A stretch of DNA of 22,103 nt from the IMG/VR virus record IMGVR_UViG_3300042387_000020, positions 1-22,103 of that record; one strand, written 5' to 3'. Of the stretch, positions 16,997 through 22,103 are shown in pieces. Within the stretch, counting starts at the first letter, position 1; each line of letters begins with the position of its first letter. The stretch comes from a virus. The notes under the pieces are model-generated. The model worked only from the letters and a program-made list of their open reading frames with translations, searched no databases and was not told the origin of the DNA. The position numbers were made by a program, and so were the translations under genes.

Positions 16997-17000
16997 CCAG

Positions 17001-17222
17001 TTATTGATTTGACAGAAGAGCTAATAGTACTTCCTTCTGTTCAGAGGTTAATGCCGCCAACGGATCAGCATCAGGTTCCTGTTGAGATTCACTGAAAATT
17101 GGATGCTGGCTATCAGGATCAGCAATAGCTGTACACCCGTCTGGTGGTTGCCAGTCAGTTTCACCATCCCAAAGAACACGGTTAATGCACTGACCTTCAG
17201 AATTAAGAATTGCGTATTGCAT
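17001..17222 (-). CDS. Small fibre-accessory-like protein, 73 aa
   Basis: The N-terminal part (MQYAILNSEGQCINRVLWDG, then WQPPDGCTAIAD) follows a pattern common in small phage proteins encoded beside fibre genes: a beta strand, a 'WDG' turn and a 'PPxGxxAI' segment. The C-terminal helix (LTSEQKEVLLALLSNQ) resembles the end of the 153-aa protein that follows the tail fibre at 1499-1960. I chose ATG at 17222, two nt after the stop of the glycine-rich gene; an upstream in-frame TTG at 17231 would overlap that gene and is less likely. A role in folding or attaching the glycine-rich fibre is inferred from position and this resemblance; no activity can be read from the sequence. Confidence 0.7.
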   Translation of the reverse strand: MQYAILNSEGQCINRVLWDGETDWQPPDGCTAIADPDSQHPIFSESQQEPDADPLAALTSEQKEVLLALLSNQ

Positions 17223-17224
17223 GG

Positions 17225-18373
17225 TCACCAAGCCCAGATACGAACAACGCCAGAACCTCCGTTGCCACCAGCGCCGGAGTTGAAGCCATTGGTGCTGGCC
17301 GCACCGCCACCGCCACCGCCACCAGGGAAGGCGCCAGCGCCACCACTACCTGAAGCAGCAGTAGTGGAGGCAGCGCCGCTACCACCACCATCGCCATAGG
17401 TTGGGCCATTGCCACCACTACCACCGGTTAAACCACCACTACCACCGCCGCCAATACCGGATGCATTAAAGGCGCTGTTTTTCTGCTCAGCGAAACCTTG
17501 ACCACCAGTGCCGCCGGCATTAGCCACATTGCTTGTGCTAATACCGCCACCACCTGCCCCGCCTCCTGGACCTAGTGACGCTCTATTCCCAGAACCTCCA
17601 AGGCCTCCAGATGAACCACCAGATCCACCAGCAGCAGCAAATAACCCACTGATTGAGTTGCCGTAGTAAGAAATTATTCCTCCAGGGCCAGTGGTTGATG
17701 CGCCACCGCTACCACCCTTTGCTGCTGGCACAATTAACAAACTACCGAATGATGATGATCCACCATTGATACCGGTGACTCCATCTGTGTTATCAGTAGT
17801 TACTGCAGAACCGCCAGCACCACCTGCACCAACGGTTACGGTTTCAGTGCTACCGGCAGCTGATGCGACAATCATGCGGCTGACAAACTTCCCACTTGCT
17901 CCACCACCACCGCCAGTTCGTGCGGTAGACGGGGCACCACGCCGACCAGAAGCACCACCACCACCGCCAGCAACAACCTCGATGTAAAGTATGGTCACAC
18001 CCGCAGGCTTCGTCCAGGTGCCACTGCTGGTGAACTCTTGGTAGTTTGCAGCACTACTTCCGCCACCACCACCACCACCAGTTGCAGACAATGTCCCACT
18101 TGTCAGGGAAAGGCCAGAGCCAACGCTGATCTCCTCAGCCACACCCGTGCCAGCTGTCGAGCGGCCCAGCAGCTTCCCGGTGCCCATGCTGGTGCTGACG
18201 GTTTGCGTGCCGCTGTCGTAGGCGATCGGAGCTGTGGCAGCGACCACGCCAGCAGGTCCCTGCGGGCCGGTGGCACCCGTTGCACCCGTTGCACCAGTCG
18301 GCCCAGCAGGTCCTGTTGTGCCAGCTCCAACTTCATCAAAACTATTAGTAAATGGATTAAGTCTATACGGCAT
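17225..18373 (-). CDS. Collagen/glycine-rich fibre-like protein (candidate adhesin)
   Basis: The 382-aa protein has, in order: an N-terminal motif MPYRLNPFTNSFDEV shared with the upstream collagen-like protein; a short Gly-X-Y run (GPAGPTGATGATGATGPQG, about 21-39); a linker (KLLGRSTAGTGVAEEISVGS, near 70-90) typical of phage fibres; a seven-Gly hinge; and a domain starting EFTSSGTWTKPAGV followed by VEVVAGGGGGA. This last pattern belongs to the glycine-rich phage tail domains whose Gly-rich stretches can pack as polyglycine-II helices, as in the S16 gp38 adhesin tip. From about residue 105 to the end the protein is dominated by GG and GGGG runs and finishes VVRIWAW. Five nt separate it from the collagen gene. 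The linker region is much richer in GC than its surroundings. A receptor-binding or surface-fibre role is inferred. Confidence 0.85.
   Translation of the reverse strand: MPYRLNPFTNSFDEVGAGTTGPAGPTGATGATGATGPQGPAGVVAATAPIAYDSGTQTVSTSMGTGKLLGRSTAGTGVAEEISVGSGLSLTSGTLSATGGGGGGGSSAANYQEFTSSGTWTKPAGVTILYIEVVAGGGGGASGRRGAPSTARTGGGGGASGKFVSRMIVASAAGSTETVTVGAGGAGGSAVTTDNTDGVTGINGGSSSFGSLLIVPAAKGGSGGASTTGPGGIISYYGNSISGLFAAAGGSGGSSGGLGGSGNRASLGPGGGAGGGGISTSNVANAGGTGGQGFAEQKNSAFNASGIGGGGSGGLTGGSGGNGPTYGDGGGSGAASTTAASGSGGAGAFPGGGGGGGAASTNGFNSGAGGNGGSGVVRIWAW
18057..18082 (-). repeat. CCA/CCG triplet run encoding poly-glycine
   Basis: On the plus strand this is a run of CCG and CCA triplets, specifying seven consecutive Gly residues between the linker and the glycine-rich domain. 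Similar shorter runs recur near 17303-17325, 17899-17912 and 17957-17972. Slippage in such runs would change length in multiples of three and keep the frame. Confidence 0.75.
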
Positions 18374-18378
18374 GATAT

Positions 18379-18936
18379 TTAGTTATGTTGAACAGTAATA
18401 CCACCGGCTACCCAACCACGTTGCTGAGGCGATGAATCACCTGTGTACTGAACTCTGCCTGGAGGGCCTGGAGGACCAGATACGCCTGGCTTACCTTGTG
18501 GTCCTTGTGGCCCTGGAGGACCCATGGGACCGCGATCTCCACAAGGACCACGCTCACCATCCAGACCATGACTACCATTCACACCGGGCTGTCCTTGTGG
18601 TCCAATCAGAGAGACCCCTTGTGGCCAACCGTTAGCGGACTTAGGTCCGTAGATTAACCAACTCTGGTGGTTGATATAGAATTGACCAATCTCTCCCATG
18701 AATGGAGAAGGAGGGTTGGTACCACTAAGAATACCAAGCCCATCCTTTCCATTTACTCCCGGTGAGCCAGTCTCACCTTTAGGTCCTACAGGCCCCTGCG
18801 GTCCTGCCTCTCCTCGTACACCTTGTTCACCATCAAGACCAGGTTCACCGGGTTCACCGGGTTCACCTGGAGGTCCAGGCGGTGCGTACTCAGGTACAAA
18901 TGATAAGGAGCCTGTAATAGGATTTAGTCTAAACAT
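18379..18936 (-). CDS. Collagen-like repeat protein (candidate head or tail fibre)
   Basis: The 185-aa protein has two runs of Gly-X-Y triplets, at about 20-68 ([20 protein letters not shown] onward) and 113-161, which would form a collagen-type triple helix. Between them lies a short folded module ([20 protein letters not shown]) of a kind seen in other collagen-like phage and bacterial proteins. The N-terminus, [14 protein letters not shown], resembles that of the next gene and may be an attachment peptide. The C-terminus ([14 protein letters not shown]) is non-collagenous and could serve as trimerisation tip. One Cys lies inside the second triplet run (GPCGDRG). The start overlaps the preceding stop (TAATG). 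A surface fibre or decoration protein is the best reading; collagen-like head fibres adjacent to capsid genes are known in phi29 (gp8.5). Confidence 0.85.
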   Translation of the reverse strand: MFRLNPITGSLSFVPEYAPPGPPGEPGEPGEPGLDGEQGVRGEAGPQGPVGPKGETGSPGVNGKDGLGILSGTNPPSPFMGEIGQFYINHQSWLIYGPKSANGWPQGVSLIGPQGQPGVNGSHGLDGERGPCGDRGPMGPPGPQGPQGKPGVSGPPGPPGRVQYTGDSSPQQRGWVAGGITVQHN

Positions 18937-19151
18937 TACGAGATACGGATCACGCTGACTAGATAACCGTTAGCGTCGTAGGTCATATTGACGGTTGATA
19001 CAATCTGACCACTTGCGCCACCCGCTCTGTAAACGACAGTAGTTGGGTTTCCATTAGCATCGTTGGTGATGCTGATGTAGTCGTGTTCGGGTACGCTTAG
19101 ACCCGTCTCCATCTGTCGGCTTGAGTACCGACCTGTTGCAATGTTAGCCAT
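18936..19151 (-). CDS. Hypothetical 71-aa small virion-type protein
   Basis: The protein has a beta-rich pattern: DYISITND at 24-31, TTVVYRAGG at 37-45, then [19 protein letters not shown]. This looks like a short antiparallel sheet of the TYDxNGxLxSV kind common in small phage structural proteins, but I cannot name a family. It begins 21 nt after the stop of the 64-aa gene, and its stop overlaps the start of the collagen-like gene as TAATG, so the two are probably translationally coupled. That coupling suggests the product works with, or in the same structure as, the collagen-like protein. No ribosome-binding site is evident. Confidence 0.72.
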   Translation of the reverse strand: MANIATGRYSSRQMETGLSVPEHDYISITNDANGNPTTVVYRAGGASGQIVSTVNMTYDANGYLVSVIRIS

Positions 19152-19172
19152 TTAGTTTGTGATGTCAGTTAA

Positions 19173-19367
19173 TCAGGCCCAAGCACCTGCATACGGGGCA
19201 ACATCATCCAAGGTTCCAGGTTCACATGTTGCACCCTTTGGGCTCAATTCAGTGAGGGTGGTTCCAGCATAGGGGTAGATGAATGCACCAGATGTGCTGG
19301 TAGGTGCACAGTATTGAACCTTCGCTACCGAAGAGTTCTTTGGATCAAACGGGTTTGCTCGTGCCAT
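19173..19367 (-). CDS. Hypothetical 64-aa protein
   Basis: I do not recognise this protein. It starts one base after the stop of the RlpA-like gene, which supports it as a real, co-translated gene. It opens with MARANPFDPKNSSVAKV, has two cysteines (CAP at about 20 and TCEP at about 48), several Pro/Gly turns and an Ala/Trp C-terminus (YAGAWA). There is no membrane segment or coiled coil. The composition (Ser, Thr, Gly, Ala, Pro with few charges) resembles small virion structural proteins. Its position in the scaffold-capsid interval with fibre-like genes suggests a structural or accessory role, which is inference only. Confidence 0.72.
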   Translation of the reverse strand: MARANPFDPKNSSVAKVQYCAPTSTSGAFIYPYAGTTLTELSPKGATCEPGTLDDVAPYAGAWA

Positions 19368-19368
19368 T

Positions 19369-19674
19369 CTATTTAATGGGTGTGATGGTTACTTGACCTA
19401 CACCTACACTCCTCAAGCCAATCGCATCAGCTGCTGCCCTACTCAAATCAATATCACGACCATGAACAAAAGGTCCACGATCATTAATAGTGACATTGGT
19501 ACACCTCTTGGTTGAGGTGCTACACACTCGGACTTTGGTTCCAAATGGGAGTGTGCGGTGAGCAGCTGTGTGTGCATTCATGTTGTAGATCTCACCGGAG
19601 GCGGTGCGTCTACCGTGATATGGAATGCCATACCACGAAGCGAGAGAAGCAAGTGTAAGTGTCAGAGTTAGCAT
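19369..19674 (-). CDS. RlpA-like double-psi beta-barrel protein (putative lytic transglycosylase)
   Basis: RlpA-family domains cleave glycan strands of peptidoglycan, classically those lacking stem peptides. The 101-aa protein is almost entirely this domain. It opens with ASWYG (12-16) and continues with RTASGE (23-28), AAHRTLPFGTKVRV (37-50), NDRGPFVHGRDIDLSRAAA (64-82) and a final G-x-G-x-V strand. Residues corresponding to the active-site positions described for bacterial RlpA are present: E28, H39 and D65. Two cysteines (C51, C58) flank a short loop. The first 12 residues (MLTLTLTLASLA) are hydrophobic but lack the charged n-region of a signal peptide and the SPOR domain of cellular RlpA is absent. 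An in-frame TGA just upstream fixes the start. Lying between scaffold and capsid genes, it may be a virion-borne entry enzyme or an extra lysis enzyme. Confidence 0.88.
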   Translation of the reverse strand: MLTLTLTLASLASWYGIPYHGRRTASGEIYNMNAHTAAHRTLPFGTKVRVCSTSTKRCTNVTINDRGPFVHGRDIDLSRAAADAIGLRSVGVGQVTITPIK

Positions 19675-19726
19675 TAGTTCATTGCAAAGGACTTTTATAT
19701 TGCTTACTCTTCCAAAACTGCCAATA
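19675..19726 (-). other. Intergenic gap after scaffold gene, possible weak promoter
   Basis: This 52-nt gap is the largest break between the scaffold and RlpA-like genes. In the transcribed direction it contains TTGGCA and an AT-rich ATATAAAAG about 18 nt further on, which loosely resembles a bacterial -35/-10 pair. There is no hairpin with a U-run. A TGA in frame three bases upstream of the RlpA-like ATG fixes that gene's start. Confidence 0.2.
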
Positions 19727-20503
19727 CTAGTAGCTCAGATTTGAACGTTCTAGTTTGTCGTATACATCCTGCCGGTAGGCCGGATCGTTTTCATAGCGAG
19801 GATCACTCATTGCACGGACAACCTCTGCCTGACTGCGGAATGCATCCACAGTTCGTGCAGCGTTGCCGGTCAACAGCTGACCGTCATACCCAACGGAATC
19901 ATTGAATCGGTAGCTCAGAGCCTGAATCGCAAAGTAAATAGCTTGAGGGTCACCACGATCCATGACCTGGTCATAGACCTGAATCTCCTCAGGTGAAAGG
20001 TTCTGAGCAGCCCATGCCATCATGTTGTTGTACTGCTGTTCACCACCAGCAACACCCTTAAGTTCACTGACATCAGTCTCATCCAGAGCGTAGCTCTCGA
20101 CTTGAGGTTCAGCGTTCTGTCGGTAGCTGAGGAACATATCAGCAATATCAGATGCTGACATCCCCTCCAGAGCTTGCAGGGTTTCATCAGAGAACTGACC
20201 AGAGTCAGCCTCCTCAGCAAGACGATTAAGGAAAGAGTAGTCTCCCTCCTCGATCACCTCTTCTTCCTGTTCTGCTACTTCAGGTTCCTCGTCTTCGGGT
20301 TCCTGTCCTCGTTGACTGAACCTCGATTGAAGTTCAAGGTAAGCACGTTCCAGCTCTTCAGCGTCACGATACTTACCAGCCAACAGGGCTTCTTGTTCTT
20401 GTGCTAGACGTTCACCAATCTCCAGACTTTCAGAGTCACGAGCCTCAGCCTCTTCAAGAGCTGCCGGATCGTCGGAGGGGTCATACGTCAGGTTGAATGC
20501 CAT
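19727..20503 (-). CDS. Capsid assembly scaffolding protein, gp9-like
   Basis: Internal scaffold that directs assembly of the procapsid and leaves before or during packaging. The 258-aa product is strongly acidic, with a Glu-rich block at about residues 66-88 (EPEDEEPEVAEQEEEVIEE), typical of T7-family scaffolds. The N-terminal half is predicted to be helical (ELERAYLELQSRF). The C-terminal section carries the FRSQAEVVRAMSDPRY pattern seen in cyanopodovirus scaffolds and ends in a basic/polar helix (QDVYDKLERSN), where capsid-binding helices usually lie. It follows the portal gene directly, as in T7. The usual next gene, the capsid protein, is instead about 2.9 kb away. The start at MAFNLTYDPSDDP is the only ATG in a suitable position; no strong ribosome-binding site is visible. 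Confidence 0.9.
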   Translation of the reverse strand: MAFNLTYDPSDDPAALEEAEARDSESLEIGERLAQEQEALLAGKYRDAEELERAYLELQSRFSQRGQEPEDEEPEVAEQEEEVIEEGDYSFLNRLAEEADSGQFSDETLQALEGMSASDIADMFLSYRQNAEPQVESYALDETDVSELKGVAGGEQQYNNMMAWAAQNLSPEEIQVYDQVMDRGDPQAIYFAIQALSYRFNDSVGYDGQLLTGNAARTVDAFRSQAEVVRAMSDPRYENDPAYRQDVYDKLERSNLSY

Positions 20504-20708
20504 AAGAAGTTTGTACTTTTAGATTACCAAGACCAACCGACTCAACACGATTAGGACGACCAATGGTCGATTTACCAATCAGGTTGGTACGACGGGCGTA
20601 TTTGTTTTCATTGAACTCTTCGCGGTCTTCCTGGGTAAGAGGATTAGAGACCGGGGGGAGGGGGTCCTTCTTGACCCGTTGGGGCTTGCTGGGTGTCTGT
20701 TTGTCCAT
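20481..20708 (-). CDS. Hypothetical 75-aa protein overlapping portal and scaffold genes
   Basis: I do not recognise this protein. It starts with ATG inside the portal coding sequence (65-nt out-of-frame overlap) and ends 23 nt inside the scaffold gene. Without it there would be a 140-nt gap between portal stop and scaffold start, unusual in a region where most gaps are under 20 nt. The product is basic and polar: a Pro/Lys-rich N-terminus (KPQRVKKDPLPP), a charged stretch (QEDREEFNENKYARR) and a Gly/Val C-terminus. There is no membrane segment and no internal Met that would give a shorter version. No clear Shine-Dalgarno precedes the ATG, so translation would depend on coupling to the portal gene. 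It could be a small head protein, or the overlap could mean the ORF is spurious. Confidence 0.5.
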   Translation of the reverse strand: MDKQTPSKPQRVKKDPLPPVSNPLTQEDREEFNENKYARRTNLIGKSTIGRPNRVESVGLGNLKVQTSYGIQPDV

Positions 20709-22103
20709 TGAGTAAAGTCATTGCATCTGGATTCTTGCTGGGATCGAACAGCGGTGTACCTGCAAGAGCAGCGGTCTGGTTGACCAGAGCCATCTCCTTC
20801 TGCATACCCATCTGCTGTTGCATCTCAGCTTGTTGTGCTTCCATGCTCTTGATCAGGTTCAGTACGTCAATACCTTGGGCAGCAGCAAGACGCTTGATTG
20901 CCTCGTCAGGATTGATGTATTTACCCAGAGCTTCTGGTCCGATTGTTTGAGCAATGGTCTGGAGGAAAGCAGTAAGACTCTCCCGATCCTGACCACGACC
21001 CAAGGCATTGATACCTGCAACGATGGTTGGATTAACCAGACCTTTAGGCAGCCTGACAATCTCACCGTTGCGTTGCATCACATTGAGCTTACGGTTCAGA
21101 TACGGAATCAGGAACTCAACAGTCAACAGGGAGAACAAGCCACCTAGTTGTTGTTCCAGTTCCATCTGAGTCATTCGCACTTCTTCAGCAGTAGTGCGTT
21201 CACTCTGACGTGGATTCAGTACAAGCATCGCTTCACTGATTCGACGTTCAAGAGTTGCTGCCATTTCAGCAGCTGTACGGAAGTCCGCAGTCTTACCAAC
21301 CTGGATGACACCAATGTCTTCAGGTCGACCCTGAACGATGGCTCCGTTGCCCGCAGCAGCGATTGTCTGGGGCTTAGTGGTTGAGGAGGGGGAGACTACA
21401 AAGACAACCTTGGCAGCCGCTGCAGAGCCTTCTACGAGGGCCTGCATCAACGCTTCAAGGGAACGCAGGTCACCGAGGAACTCCTCGACACGACCACGTC
21501 CAAAGCATTCACCATCAACGGTGTTGAACCGCAGCGGAAGCCAGGGGCTAGCATCAATCGGTGCTTTACCCATTGAGCCAGGGATGATCTTATCCAGCAC
21601 TTCTTGGTGCCAGATCCAACGATTGTTATCACGTCGGACATGAGTGAAGACTTCTACATCTTCCTCATCATTTGAGCCGTCATCACCAGGAGCATTGGGC
21701 ACAGCCGTAGCCAGTGGTCCCAATAGCTTCTTACTGATGCGCTCCTTGGTGACGATCTCAATCACCTGACCGTTACCATCTCGATCTACGACGTACCGGT
21801 TCAGTGGGTACAACTTAAGACCTTCCTTACCCATGTAGATCAGAGCATTACCCCCGACCACAAGGTGCTTGATTGCTTGGTGAATTACAACCCGATCACT
21901 GCTTGCAGCGATTGAGTCCATCACCATACGTTCAAGCTTGGCGAAGCTCAGGTCAAGTTCTGACCTAGCTTCTGCTGGAAGCTCAACACCTAACTTGGAA
22001 TCATTAATCTGTAGCTTAAAGAAGCTGGTCTGTGGAGGCAGCAGAGCTAGCATCAACTTAGATGCCAACGTGACCACACCCTTTGCACCAACACTTTGCC
22101 ACG
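20644..22103 (-). CDS. Portal (head-tail connector) protein, gp8-like, 5' end outside window
   Basis: Forms the dodecameric ring at the tail vertex through which DNA is packaged and ejected. The frame stays open to the window edge: the first visible codons read WQSVGAKG, followed by LASKLMLALLPPQT. This matches the T7 gp8 stretch WQAVGARG..LASKLMLALFPMQT, which lies about 55-60 residues into that 536-aa protein, so the true start is beyond base 22103. A GTG at 22077 is internal. About 485 residues are visible, ending in a Pro/Gln-rich tail (GQEGPPPPGL). The C-terminal part has a Gln/Met-rich helix (EAQQAEMQQQMGMQKEM). It is the first gene of the visible structural run and its 3' end overlaps the next ORF by 65 nt. 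The assignment is by recognised family resemblance and position before the scaffold gene. Confidence 0.95.
   Translation of the reverse strand, partial: WQSVGAKGVVTLASKLMLALLPPQTSFFKLQINDSKLGVELPAEARSELDLSFAKLERMVMDSIAASSDRVVIHQAIKHLVVGGNALIYMGKEGLKLYPLNRYVVDRDGNGQVIEIVTKERISKKLLGPLATAVPNAPGDDGSNDEEDVEVFTHVRRDNNRWIWHQEVLDKIIPGSMGKAPIDASPWLPLRFNTVDGECFGRGRVEEFLGDLRSLEALMQALVEGSAAAAKVVFVVSPSSTTKPQTIAAAGNGAIVQGRPEDIGVIQVGKTADFRTAAEMAATLERRISEAMLVLNPRQSERTTAEEVRMTQMELEQQLGGLFSLLTVEFLIPYLNRKLNVMQRNGEIVRLPKGLVNPTIVAGINALGRGQDRESLTAFLQTIAQTIGPEALGKYINPDEAIKRLAAAQGIDVLNLIKSMEAQQAEMQQQMGMQKEMALVNQTAALAGTPLFDPSKNPDAMTLLNGQTDTQQAPTGQEGPPPPGL

Larger units (their letters stand above)
16811..17000 (-). 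promoter_or_regulatory. Leader and control region upstream of the capsid gene
   Basis: This is the longest non-coding stretch in the window (190 nt) and corresponds in position to the region upstream of T7 gene 10. It holds several inverted repeats, described separately, and no gene on either strand. Directly before the capsid ATG the transcript is pyrimidine-rich (CTTCTCTCTCTTTTCTAACA) with no Shine-Dalgarno, so ribosome loading may rely on S1-type recognition or leader structure. The region probably contains the late promoter that drives abundant capsid synthesis. Confidence 0.6.

Noticed and set aside
16810-17007. 65-codon plus-strand frame covering the non-coding leader
   Set aside because: It would need a TTG start overlapping the capsid ATG, has no ribosome-binding site, and the product looks random. 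The region is better explained as a leader.
17001-17231. TTG at 17231 as start of the fibre-accessory gene
   Set aside because: It overlaps the previous gene, while ATG at 17222 lies two nt after that gene's stop.
17691-17987. Pro/Ala-rich plus-strand frames opposite the glycine-rich gene
   Set aside because: Complement of Gly codons gives Pro/Ala strings; these are shadows.
1-22103. Integrase, attachment site, transposon, tRNA or host metabolic gene
   Set aside because: I saw no sequence supporting any of these in either strand; the window is wholly virion and lysis genes.

Overview
The window is the late structural and lysis region of a T7-like podovirus, most likely a cyanophage infecting Synechococcus or a relative. 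All convincing genes lie on the minus strand, so transcription runs from the high-coordinate end to the low one. The T7 order is recognisable: portal (gp8), scaffold (gp9), major capsid protein (gp10), tail tubular proteins A and B (gp11, gp12), internal virion proteins (gp14-, gp15- and gp16-like), tail fibre (gp17), then lysis genes. The cyanophage assignment rests on recall of P-SSP7-type capsid and core proteins and on the large gp14/15/16-like proteins; no photosynthesis gene or host marker is present. Base composition is near 48% GC except for one patch.

Reading 22103 to 1: the portal gene enters the window without its first codons. A 75-aa ORF overlaps both the portal 3' end and the scaffold start. 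In T7 the scaffold and capsid genes are nearly adjacent; here they are separated by about 2.7 kb carrying six small genes: an RlpA-like cell-wall enzyme, two unknown proteins of 64 and 71 aa, a collagen-like protein, a collagen/glycine-rich fibre-like protein, and a 73-aa accessory protein. A 190-nt leader with several inverted repeats and possible phage promoters follows, then the capsid gene, an unlisted 56-aa gene and a strong intrinsic terminator, the positional counterpart of T7 T-phi. Next come the two tail tube genes, three ejection proteins and the tail fibre, all packed with gaps of 1 to 17 nt.

The fibre gene is followed by a 153-aa tail-fibre-accessory-like protein, a 68-aa single-membrane-segment protein (holin candidate, placed like T7 gene 17.5), a two-domain endolysin (C39-like peptidase plus GH73-like glucosaminidase) and a 78-aa membrane/coiled-coil protein (spanin- or holin-like).

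Three points stand out. The scaffold-capsid interval holds a candidate virion-surface module whose two fibre-like proteins share an N-terminal RLNP-x-T motif, suggesting a common docking site on the head or tail. Cell-wall-degrading domains occur in three genes (RlpA-like, gp15-like, endolysin), and the gp15-like protein rather than the gp16-like one carries the lysozyme-like domain. Finally, the C-terminus of the gp15-like protein has M23-peptidase motifs in reversed order with altered metal-ligand positions.
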